From contig BLXT01001947.1 of the NCBI GenBank assembly GCA_019648995.1, forward strand, positions 1,165,624 through 1,210,758: a DNA stretch of 45,135 nucleotides, given 5' to 3'. A program made the translations under genes and the position numbers. Positions 10,151-20,148 of this stretch are shown here, piece after piece (positions within the stretch are counted from its first letter, which is position 1; every line of letters starts with the position of its first letter). The DNA comes from Plakobranchus ocellatus. Its lineage: Eukaryota > Mollusca > Gastropoda > Plakobranchidae. A model generated the notes under the pieces. The model ran no database searches. It saw only the letters and a program-made list of their open reading frames with translations, and was not told the DNA's origin.

Positions 10151-11830
10151 ACAATTCAAGATCAAGAGACATTCCATGTTTGATTGTTTCATATATTATT
10201 TTTCTACTTGCTCATCATCAAGAAGTTTTCACACTCCATATTACTACATCTATCAATGTATGAACTTGTATTTTCTGTCTGACTGATTCCTGTGAAAATT
10301 TCAAAGAAGAGTAGTGTGCTAGCTAAGGCTGTGGATACTTATATCTCTGTTGTAATTACTTCAGTTTCCTTTCTTTCTTTTTTTTTTTTTGACTCTATAG
10401 AAGCTGAAGCACACAATTTACTGTGTGTAAAATGCTCAAATATTAAACCAAATTGTAAGCAACAAATGCAGATTATAAAACTTTTTGAAAAAATCTTTAT
10501 CTTTCTGCTATTCCTAGAAAAGTAGAAGGTTTAATAAATCCCTTGTATGAATTCTCATTAGCTATAGTAACTAAATTATAAGCCACAAATGATTATGAAA
10601 CTCACTTTTTAAAAAAAAATCTTAATCATTCCACTCATCCTGGAAAGTAGGTGGTTTAAAAAATTCCCTGCATGGGTTCTCTTTGGCTATACTAGTAACT
10701 AAATTGTAAGCGACAAATTATAAAACTCACTTCTTTTTTTTTTTTTTCTCATCTTAATCTTTCTGCCTTTCCTGGAAAAGGAAAAGGTTAAAAACAATTC
10801 CCGGCATGAATTTTCTTTAGCTATAGTAACTTTTTTTGGTTACAGACTTTGGAGACAAGGACTGCTTTTGAGCAACAATTCAGTTAGTGAAATGAGTGAT
10901 AAGAGCATCATTGCTGACTCTTAAGGAAAAAAAATTCCTATCTTTAAAGAAAAAAAAGGAAATTCGTATTCAGTATTTTGCTTTTTTATCTTATCATTTA
11001 AGCTTTTTAAAAAGAAGTATTTGATTGTTATTTGCTCACTTAAGAGGGTTTTTTTTTTTCAATGCTAATTTGAGCTGATTTTGATCTGCAAGTTTTCAGA
11101 TATTTTTTTGTTGTTAAAGAGATGATACTAACAAAACTTGTCAATCTCGATGTTCCTGCATTGTATTAATTTTGCTATGCTGTGGACAATATTGGTTTCA
11201 AGACATTCCTCAGCAACTACTAAATGATGTAAACCAATACCAAGCATCTGATTAGGATACTAGAATATTTTCAAAATAATATGTGTCAAAACTTTTTTTC
11301 TTCTTTTAAAATTGCTCTGACCCAGTAAAGTGACAGTATATTTTGATAACATATGTAACTCTTATTACAATAACAAAACTGAAAAAAAAAAAAAAGTTAT
11401 ATTTACTGATAAAATTTGTAAAACCCATCTCACTCCGGTTGTCACAAATGCTCCTATTACATGAAATGACTCAATGATGAACCAAATACCTATTTTAATT
11501 CTGGTTTTCGTATTATGCTAGAAGTATCCGTAATTTTTTTTTTTTCAATTAAAAGTCAAATTTCCATTTTTATGCATCAGTGGTAATATCAAAATGCAAG
11601 GTTCTTTGGAATGAGAGTGCATCATATTTCTCTGTGTAAGGCTACTGTAATTACAATAATGCAATAAAATTTTCACACAGGTGTTATATTGTGTAAGAGT
11701 ACCAGTGAAATCTGCTCCACTGAACCTGCTAGGAAAAACATCACAAGTTCAGATTTTCGGTGTATTTGATTTTTTGAAGGAAATATGATGCAAGGAACCA
11801 ATTGCTAAACAAGAGAGCTGAAATAAAATC
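10151..11830 (+). other. Annexin 3' UTR and downstream region
   Basis: No coding sequence is recognisable after the annexin stop. Candidate poly(A) signals AATAAA occur at 10533-10538, 11663-11668 and 11822-11827; I cannot tell which is used. A diverged tandem repeat (10445-10835) lies inside. Confidence 0.5.
10445..10835 (+). repeat. Diverged tandem repeat, about 125-bp unit, 3 copies plus a partial
   Basis: Units begin near 10445, 10567, 10695 and 10826 (partial). Each carries taactaaattgtaagc, acaaat, ttataaaactcac, a T-run, ttctgcctttcctggaaaag and a ttccctgcatg-ttctctttagctatag block. Spacing is 122 to 131 bases. The copies are well diverged, so the duplication is not recent. Confidence 0.8.
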
Positions 11831-12404
11831 CAAATGTAAAAAGACTTAGAAATTGAATTATCAGGACTGCACTATCTACTATTACCAAGTGGTATCTTTA
11901 TTTGGCACATTATTGCTGTTAAAGTTCAAAGGTTACAGTGTATTAGTTTTCACTTGAATACTCATTGGAACAGTAAATGCCTTTGTGCCATACTTCAATA
12001 ACAAACACACATATATACATTTGTAATAAAAAGTGCTTTCTGCCTTTCTTCACCAACTGTTAATGTGTTATTATATTACATTTATTAGTTTGCTTTCTGT
12101 TGTTTTTTTTTGTTTTTGTTTTATTTTTGTTCTGTTGCTGTTGTTGCAGTAGTTGTTGCTCACTTTCAATAATTTGTTGTTGACAGTTTTGAAAATTGCT
12201 AGAAAAAAGAAATTTAAGAAAATTGGCTTAAATTTGAAAATGGAGGTATACCAGTCTGGACCCATTATTTAGTGGACTTGTGTGACTGGGAATGCTATGA
12301 GATGTTGAAATCGGCTCTATGGGCTAATAAATTGAATACTGTGTTGAAAACGTTAGAGTAAAATAAAATTTTTAACTTCTTTTTTCCTTCTTTAAAATAT
12401 TTTT

Positions 12405-12560
12405 TTTGGGTGAAGGGAAAAATTCCATATTTTGGATTGAGAATCGACATAGCTCTTTTCAGTTTTCACTGTTGCAAAATGTGTCAGAAGAAGTTTCAGG
12501 CTACTTTGAAGGTTTAAAATGCAACTTCTGACTCATTCAGGACTCTCAAGATATTGTGGC
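12405..12560 (+). repeat. Dispersed repeat family, copy 1
   Basis: The segment runs: a cue like ccatattttggat, tagctcttttcagttttcactg, atgtgtcagaagaag, tttaaaatgcaacttctgac, tcattcaggactctcaagatat. The same order of blocks returns at 14725-14880, 15165-15305 and 23600-23740. No terminal repeats or coding capacity are visible. Confidence 0.45.
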
Positions 12561-12985
12561 ATCAATGCTGCAAGCAGTTAGGTGATGGATTTGTGACCAA
12601 TTTGGCATAGGTTTGAATACTGGCTTTGGGCTAAGGTCATTCGAAAGTCTCTCAACTTTACTCAAATGTGCGGCCATGGGGTTAGGTCATTGAAAAACTT
12701 CTTGACTTTACTCAAATATTCTCCACATGCGTATCCATCTTCCCTTTGGGTTTAAAACATAAAGGGCATTTTATAGATGATTTACTAGCATTTTAGAGGA
12801 GCGTGTGCCACATAATATCTACTGGTGAAAAAATCTGAGGTCTTTAGAGCCCAACCAGTAAAAATCAAATTCTAATCTATCTTACTTTGAAAATCAATTA
12901 CAAGCTCTGGAGATCTGGTTTTTGTTTTTAAGAACACGGTTGATAACTGCATGGAGGAAATGAAAAGAAATCAAAAGATAAAGAG

Positions 12986-13170
12986 CTGAATAAGGTGAAT
13001 GTTAAAAAATCACCAACAAAACTTTAAATCTTTAGGAAAAAAAATACTGTAGTTGAATAACTTCGATGTTCAAAGATCACTAACAGAACTTTAAACCATT
13101 AAGAAGAAAAAACAAGTTGAATAAGGTTGATGTTCAGAGATCCTTATCAGAATTTTAACTCATGAGGAAA
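12986..13170 (+). repeat. Tandem repeat, about 66-bp unit, 3 copies
   Basis: Units start at 12986, 13054 and 13118, each reading tgaataaggttgatgttcaaagatcactaacagaactttaaac with changes, followed by an A-rich run (the full unit is longer than what is quoted in any one copy). No coding frame is kept. Confidence 0.75.
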
Positions 13171-14724
13171 ACATTTGGTTGCAATTCCTTGAAATGGCTT
13201 ATAAGATTCGTAGATACAATACTTTTTTCCTCTCACATGGAAAATGAAAGGCTGATGCAACAGACAAAGAATTATACCCTTGATTAAGAGAGTTCCAACA
13301 TGCAGGCAACAAGAACAGATCTGGATTGTGTAAATTTTTTCTTGAGAGTCTAAGAGCAGGGAAAGGAGAGACGAAAAATGATAGCTGATCTCTGCTACAC
13401 ATCAGGCACATAAAGAAAAAAAAAAGACATAAAATAAAGCTCGTACTCTTTTAAAAATAGTACATGTATAACAAAATTTTTTAAATCACAAAATAATCAC
13501 ACAAAATTTCCTGAAGCGCTTAGTTTGTGCATGTATTGACATTATTCTTTTGCAACAAATGTTTTACGATGTACTGTTTGGTAAAATTACACATTCACCC
13601 TAACATACACAAGGTACGAAAAGGAAAAAATACAAAACAAAATTTAGAATGTATAATTTATTAAGGCACTTGCAACATTTTCATTAAGCTCAAACTTCTA
13701 ATACCAATAAATGCAAGTCAATGTAAAAAACTTTTTGTTAAAAATTTTCCATGAACACACAGCTATGATTTATGTTCGTCAATTAAAAGTATGACGGCCC
13801 TGATGCAAATAGAAACTTTTCAGTACCTTGATTACATAAGTAACCTGTTTTCAATTTTTTCAATATAAAGAAACAAAAAAAAACGCCATGTCAAATCACA
13901 TGAATACACTTTTAAAAAAAAATCTGTAACATAATGTGAAAATTCATTCAACATTAAAAAAAGGAAATTTAAAATAAAAAGAAAGATTTAAACAATTAAA
14001 CTTCCTCAGTTTACCAAAGATGCTTCCACAGCATATTGCTTGTTTATTAACCAATTAAATGCCTTGAAAAGTGAATTGGAAAGTGATGAAAAAAAGAAAA
14101 ATGTCACATAAGTAAAAAAATAAGTCAATATTAATCAACATCAATTAACTATGAAATACAGAACATTCTATTAGATTGAACAAGGGTATGTGAAAAAAAC
14201 AAAAACAAAAAAAAAATGGCACAACCTTATGGCACAGCAACATTGGTCTTAATACTGTTTTTCAAAATGAAATGTTAAAAATACTTGTATGCTTACAAAT
14301 GCTTTTGATTAATGATTACTAGTTTAATGACGTTGAAATTATGCATCTGTGCACAGCGTGTGGTTGATATGTGAAGCTACTGCATACACATTATGCTATT
14401 GTGCAACCCAGATAAAAGGACATGAAAATATGTCTACTGGTATCTGCTGATGTAATAAAAAGTTGATTTGATATGTTAAAAAACAAAGACGTGAGTCCAA
14501 AGTAACTTTTCCCCCCTCTTGTGCAAAAAAAAAAGAAAATTAACTGATAATAAACCTCCATACTCTTTGAATTGTATTTGTAGGCATAGAGTGTGATTTA
14601 CAAAATGATACAAAAATATAATCAACTTTAAACCAGTTCTAATGAGTCACATAGTGCATAATAAATTTTTGAAAATGAAGATTTGAAAGTTTGCTTTTTT
14701 TCCTTCTTTTTATTTTTTTCAAAG

Positions 14725-14880
14725 GCCAAAATATTCAACATCTAGACAAGAATCGCTATAGCTCTACCTAATTTTTACTGTCACAAAGCTTATGCTCTGC
14801 AGTTTCTAACTGTATCAGCAATTAAGATTTAAAAAAAAAATGCCATTTCAGAGTTATTTTGAATGATTTAGAAACAATTG
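14725..14880 (+). repeat. Dispersed repeat family, copy 2
   Basis: Blocks aatattcaac, tagctctacctaatttttactgt, ttatgctctgcagtttctaac, atcagcaatta, aaatgccatttcagag and ttattttgaatga follow the same order as at 12405-12560. Confidence 0.4.
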
Positions 14881-15164
14881 GAAAATAAAATACATGCAAA
14901 GGTCAAAACTCCACTGGGCAAGATCTGCCAACCGTAAGAAACCTCATTAGTCAATGAAAAAGAATATAAAGCTTTCATCAATGTAAAAAGAAAAATATTT
15001 CTTAATGATTCAGAAATTAGAAACAGGATATCTTGAGGTTAATGTTATGGTTTGAGACCAATCCTACTGAATTGAAATTTCAAATGTACTAGTAAAAAGG
15101 ATTTTAAGTTTCTTTTCCCTCATTTTCAGGTTATTTTTTTTTTTTTTCCAAAAAAGTTGAAAGT

Positions 15165-15305
15165 CCTTTAATTTGGCACAGATTTGCAATATTTCTGTCT
15201 AGTTTTTATTATTGAAAGGCTTATCATGTGCAGTTTTTGGCAACATCAATGATTTGATATGTTTGAAATGCACTTTGTGAGTCATTTGATGAGGTCTTGA
15301 GATAT
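15165..15305 (+). repeat. Dispersed repeat family, copy 3
   Basis: Contains tttaatttggcacagatttg, ttatcatgtgcagtttttgg, caacatcaatgattt, gaaatgcactttgtgagtca and gaggtcttgagatat, matching the order of blocks in the other copies. Confidence 0.45.
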
Positions 15306-16430
15306 ATGGGGGTTAATCATTATAAGCTATCTTGATCCAAGATGTTAGTGGTTTGCCCTGCCTGGTAAAAAGTTTGAGAAAGATTTGAGAGCTGACATGG
15401 ATACCTTAACAAGTCAGAGCAACTAGTCTTTTAGTACTCGCTTTTCCAAGGCTGCTGGGACAAAGAGTATCTTTTTCATTCATCATTAAAAAAACAAATG
15501 TAATTGAATCCCACAAATTACAAGACGTGTAAAAAAAATAAATTTGACAAGCTCAAAGACATAAAATTACAAAACCGTAACATTGCACTGGCAACAAATC
15601 TGCAAACAAAGAGAGGGAAAGTCAGAAATTATTCCACAAGAGTAAAGCAAATAAAACCATAAAATTATATGTTTATCCCTCAAGGACTTGAGAAAGTCAT
15701 AGTAGTCAACTGAATCCCAATCACATTTTACTAAAAAAATAAAAAAAAAAAAGAAAATTAATTCTATTTGATCAAAGGCAAGAAAAGTAAGTGGTATGGG
15801 CCCATTGCAAGTTCTTTATCTCTAGGATTCAATTCAAAGATATTGCACTTTTTTGTCTTTGGTGCAACAAGACATGGTGATGTGCCATGCATAAATGTCA
15901 AAAGGATTATTCAAAATTAACTCTATGCATATGTTAAAATCCCATTCTCTACCATTCACTATAATTGGCTGTTTGACATTTCTTACAAGATGGTACAAAA
16001 GCACTGTGAGACAGAAAGGTGGAGTAAGATAAAATTCTTCGTAAGCCCATGAACTTACGATTGTCCATTGGCTCAGTCTGTGGGTATACTAAGTTCCAAC
16101 TCTTGCTAACATATCCATTCTGTCCACCTTTCTTTTTTTTGTTGATAATTTTATTTTACTACTATAAATTCACTGACAAAATTTCTTATACTTAAAATTT
16201 TAAAAAAATTATCCCCAGTATTGATTAAAAGTTTGTTTTGAATTATCACCAGCATGTCATCAAACCTGTGTAATGCTGGTCAACTAACTGTAGCCAGGAA
16301 TGTGTCAATAGTAGGTATAGGTTAACATAAAAGCTGTTACATACATTAAAAAAGCCATGCTATTAAGTCCAGAGAGCTTAGACCTTACCGAAGCTAGAAT
16401 ACTGATAGAACAGTTGTTTGTTAACCCCTT

Positions 16431-16561
16431 TGTGCCATTATGATGTACTACGTACGTCACATTAGCTTCATTAAATATCATGCCAAGATGCCCTACATGA
16501 CATTCAAGGTACATCATGCTTCTTGTGCCAAGATGCCATACTTGACATATAATATACATCA
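16431..16561 (+). repeat. Subterminal repeats at the piggyBac left end
   Basis: Three related units follow the terminal repeat: tgtgccattatgatgtacta at 16431, tgccaagatgccctacatga at 16480 and tgtgccaagatgccatactt at 16524, each ending in a tacatca- or acgtca-like block. Repeated subterminal motifs in this superfamily often serve as transposase binding sites; that role is inferred here. Confidence 0.6.
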
Positions 16562-16750
16562 GGTTATATCGATGGAATAGTGGAAAAGTTTCAAAGCCTA
16601 CGCTAAAGCCACTTAGAAAATTAAATTTATTGATTTTTTTTTTTTAACAATTGACTCTTCTTCTAAGAAAATAACCTTTAGTAAAGGCACGCTTTTAGCT
16701 TTTCTTCCGATGTTTTCATTCTGTACATCACGTTGATTCCTTCCGACATA

Positions 16751-18690
16751 ATGGAGCCCTCAACAAGTAGTGATAACAATAGCAAACGTTCTCGAAGAGT
16801 TTTGTATGATAAGAAAGAAGTATTAGGACTCTTACTTGGTGATTCAAGTGAAAATGAATCTTTCTATGAAGATTCAGGAAGTGATTATGAAACTTCTAGA
16901 TCTAGTAGTTTGGGAAGTGACACAGAGAGTAGTGACGATCATGAAACTCCTAAAGCTGGAAAAAAACGACAGGCACCTGCCAATAAATCTAGATCTAGCT
17001 CTAAGAAACAGAAAACATCTGAAAAAGGGAAAAAGGTAGGGGAAAAAATCATAATCGCCGCAGCCTAGGCCTAATCCTCAAAATGGAGATCTAGATCTAG
17101 ATGAAACAGATCGCCATCTTTTAGATGCAGATGATGACAATGATATGCCAGCTGAAGGGGCCATAGATATTGAAATTGCAGACACTGAATGGATAGATTC
17201 TAGTCCTGATTTCACCCCACAAAGACATGAATTCTCAGGAGGAGGTGGAATTCACTTCAATAACACTGGCTTCAAGGACATTGATTATGTAAGCCAATTT
17301 CTTGATGATGAGTTTTGGAGACTAGTTGCCACAGAAACAAGTAGAAAAGCTGAGCAGTTTTTCACAGCTGAGCCAAGACTGGGACCACGGTCAATATTCC
17401 GCTCTTGGTATGAAACAAACCCTCAAGAAATGAGAAAATTTATTGATCTGATCCTTTTGATAGGACTTGTCAAAAAGCCACAATGGCGAAATTATTGGTC
17501 AAAGGATCCTTTAATTTTTACACCGGCTTTTGCAGCAATCATGGATAGAAATAGGTATGAAATGCTAATGAAGTTTTTTCATTTTAGCAACAATGAAAGA
17601 GAACCTCCTCGGGATGGCCCAAATCGGGATAGGCTCCACAAAATAAGACATCTCTTGGAACATTTTTCAACCACATTTAGTAGGGCTTTCACTCCTGTGC
17701 AAGACATATGTATAGATGAGTCCCTCCTTCTATACAAAGAATCATTTTCAAGCAGTATATACCTCTGAAAAGAGCAAGATTTGGAATAAAAATATTTTGT
17801 TTGACAGCAATGGCTATCTCCATTCATTCAGAGTTTAATGTGGAAAGGATGACCCTGTAACAGATATAAACAACGACATACCACAAGAGTGTAGAGACAT
17901 GTCGGTCATGGCAAAAACGACCATAGCTCTTATGAAGGAGTTCCTCAACAAAGGTTACCATTTACAAATAGATAATTGGTACACTTCTGTACCCTTGTTA
18001 GAGTTTTTGCACAGCCAAGAAACTATGTGTATTGGAACAGCAAGGGCAAACAGAGTTCCAAGGGAACTAAAAAACTGCAAAATAGCAAAAGGCCAGCTAA
18101 AGTCCATGACAAAAGGACCACACCTCGCACAGAAATTTGAGGATAAAAAGACAGTTTACATGCTGACAACGTTCCATAGTGCAGAAACTGTCAGCAAAAC
18201 CACGCATGGTCAAGAATGCACAATACCCAAAAGTATTGATGCATATAATAAAAACATGGAAGGGGTGGATCGAATTGATCAAATGTTGGAACCGTATGAC
18301 ACTAAACAAAAAACAGTGCGTTGGTATGTAAAGCTTGCCATCTACCTGATCCAGATAGCTGTCTTGAATGGGTGGACACTCTACAGAAAAAGAGGTGGAC
18401 AGGGTGATTTTTATGCATTCTCAAGAAATGTGATTGCATTTCTTGTTTTTAGAGATGGTGTTCTTCCAACACTTGAAAACGAGAACCTCACAAGACTGAC
18501 AGAACGTCATTTCATCTATGAAATTCCTCTGACCGAAGGTAAATTGCGCCCACAAAAGCGCAAGGTTTGTTACAAAAGAGGGAGACGCAGAGACACACAC
18601 TTTTATTGCCCAAGCTGTTCTAGTAAATCCGGACTTTGCCTCGGTGAATGCTTTGAGAAGTACCACACCAAGAAGTCCTTCTGGCTGTAA
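16751..18690 (+). pseudogene. piggyBac transposase, frameshifted
   Basis: The start is probably ATG at 16751 (MEPSTSSDN), followed by an acidic/serine-rich N-terminus and a basic stretch (KKRQAPANKSRSSSKKQK) that could be a nuclear signal. The DDE_Tnp_1_7-type core begins with FWRLVATETSRKAEQF. Catalytic aspartates are visible in CIDESLLLY, in QIDNWYTSVP and in GVDRIDQM. The C-terminus has a CPSCSSKSGLCLGECFEKYH finger. The frame breaks near 17043-17070 (poly-A and a GCC-rich spot), near 17740 and near 17805, and a stop interrupts at about 17838. So at least three frameshifts and one nonsense change separate the blocks 16751-17068, 17145-17768 and 17840-18690. It is non-functional as read. 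Confidence 0.92.
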
Positions 18691-19071
18691 CAATTGGGGT
18701 AGATTCCTGCTGCACTTTCGTAGAACTAGCACAGATATTGACATAGGTAAATTCACTGTACATTTTATGTTTTGGGGGGATGCTTTACTTGTTATGTACA
18801 TGTACAAAACACTTTCTCTCTTGACAAACCTCTTTTTTTCCTTTAATTTTCACCTTTCAGCGCAGACCTTGACTTTTTAGGTTGCATTATAAAGGGCATT
18901 CATTCCTGAACATAAATATATGTACTTTTATAGGTCAAATATTTACTACTAAATCACAATGATACTGTTTCTAAGCAGACCTCATATATAGCATTTACTC
19001 CTTACAAATTTTCAAACTCAAACCCTGCAACATTACATATGCATGCAACACCTAAGTCACAAAGGGGTTAA

Positions 19072-20029
19072 ATGTGAAGTGTAGAATTAGCTCTTAAACC
19101 ATTAAGTTTTTTTTCTCAAACTAAGCAATCAGATAGGATGTGTAGTTCAAAACGTAAAGGCAGCAGTCCCGGGGCAAATAAAGTATTCAGTCTAAAATTC
19201 AAAACAAGTTAACAGAAAAAACAACCCATCGGACGCTGGCAGCATCCAGTACAGAGAATCTTGCAAACTATCGGACGCTCCCACCGTCCAGCACCGGTTT
19301 ATGAGTTAATATTATGACAAGGTACTCTCTTCTTCTAATGCTTCTGTGATGTTTTTAATACATTTGAAAGTTGTGGGTTTTTTTTACATTATAAAGTCAA
19401 CAGTTGTGAATTATAGGCACAAGGTGATAATATACAGGAATTGTGTTGTGCAATCTCAGAAATCAAGTCTAGTCACCAGGTCAACTTATTATGTAAATTA
19501 AACATTGTCAAATGGAAAAAGTGTTTTGCTGTCACATTTAACAGCTCTAAACTTAATGTTTAATCATGGGGAGTTCCCTAACTTATGTTTTTCACCTTAC
19601 CATACTATGAGTATTCTTTACCCTTATGGCTGAACAAACTGAATCTGAGTCAAAAATCTTTTTCTTTCTGCTTTCCTTCTTCTATGAAAAGAAAATAGAA
19701 AAAATTTTTAAGGGATTCATATTGCCAAAAGTCATAACTTTAGCCTATACATTTAATTACTTTATCTAGGAGCTTTTTTTGGTTTTTAAAAAAAATATAG
19801 CCAGACCACAACAAGGTAACCTCAGGCTTTCAGGCCTTCCCTCAGTGCAGGGCATTAGTGGGATGGCTTGAACTTCCAGAAAATGACTATTCCTTTGATT
19901 GCTCTAATTTCTCAATTTTGTCCAAAAGATAATGTTTAAAAATCTTCTTAGTAAACAAAACTCAACAATCACTATATTTCAGTGTACACCTCCTTAGTTT
20001 TACAAGACTTCAGGGTCTTCTCCTCTTGA
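19072..20029. other. TPK1 downstream region and 3' UTR (minus strand)
   Basis: No gene is seen. On the minus strand this follows the TPK1 stop; an ATTAAA-type poly(A) signal is possible at 19752-19757. It contains a possible solo TTAA element end at 19228-19309. Confidence 0.45.
19228..19309. mobile_element. Possible solo TTAA-element end with two hairpins
   Basis: Two related motifs, cggacgctggcagcatcc and cggacgctcccaccgtcc, each with self-complementary GGAC/GTCC-like arms, are followed by AGCACCGGTTTATGAG and TTAA at 19306-19309. On the minus strand this reads TTAA-CTCATAAACCGG, like a piggyBac-type end. No partner end was found. Confidence 0.35.
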
Positions 20030-20148
20030 TTAACTTGTCTTGTATCCCATGGTCCATAGCAAAGGCTGGTCAGTTGAAACAGTGACCTTCGTGTCCGCTA
20101 GAGAGTTTGAGGTACTAATCAGCTCCCCAAAACACATCCGCTGATCGG
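20030..20148 (-). CDS. TPK1: TPK1 terminal coding exon
   Basis: The minus-strand acceptor is cattgtttcag. It encodes [20 protein letters not shown] and [18 protein letters not shown], then TAA at 20032-20030. The ISTSN and PLLWTM texts are the usual C-terminal TPK signatures. Confidence 0.93.

Larger units (their letters stand above)
13171..16420. other. Intergenic AT-rich region with old repeats
   Basis: I see no gene on either strand. It holds many A and T runs and two further copies of the dispersed family noted at 12405-12560 (14725-14880 and 15165-15305). Short open frames here have no recognisable motif. Confidence 0.5.
16425..19067 (+). mobile_element. piggyBac-type DNA transposon, 2.64 kb, TTAA target sites intact
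   Basis: TTAA stands at both edges (16421-16424 and 19068-19071). The ends are inverted repeats: TTAACCCCTTTGTG from the left and the same text on the minus strand from the right. Inside is a piggyBac transposase reading frame broken by frameshifts. Diverged subterminal repeats lie at 16431-16561. TTAA duplication and a transposase with DDD residues and a C-terminal cysteine-rich finger define the superfamily. The intact ends mean a transposase supplied elsewhere could in principle still recognise it. Confidence 0.93.

Noticed and set aside
16305..16559. 84-residue minus-strand frame at the left edge of the piggyBac
   Set aside because: It crosses the TTAA boundary of the element and is made of the subterminal repeats, with no known motif.
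17036..17140. A short intron to explain the first frame change in the piggyBac transposase
   Set aside because: In-phase donor and acceptor choices would leave an intron of under 60 bases. Other lesions occur farther along, so pseudogene frameshifts are simpler.
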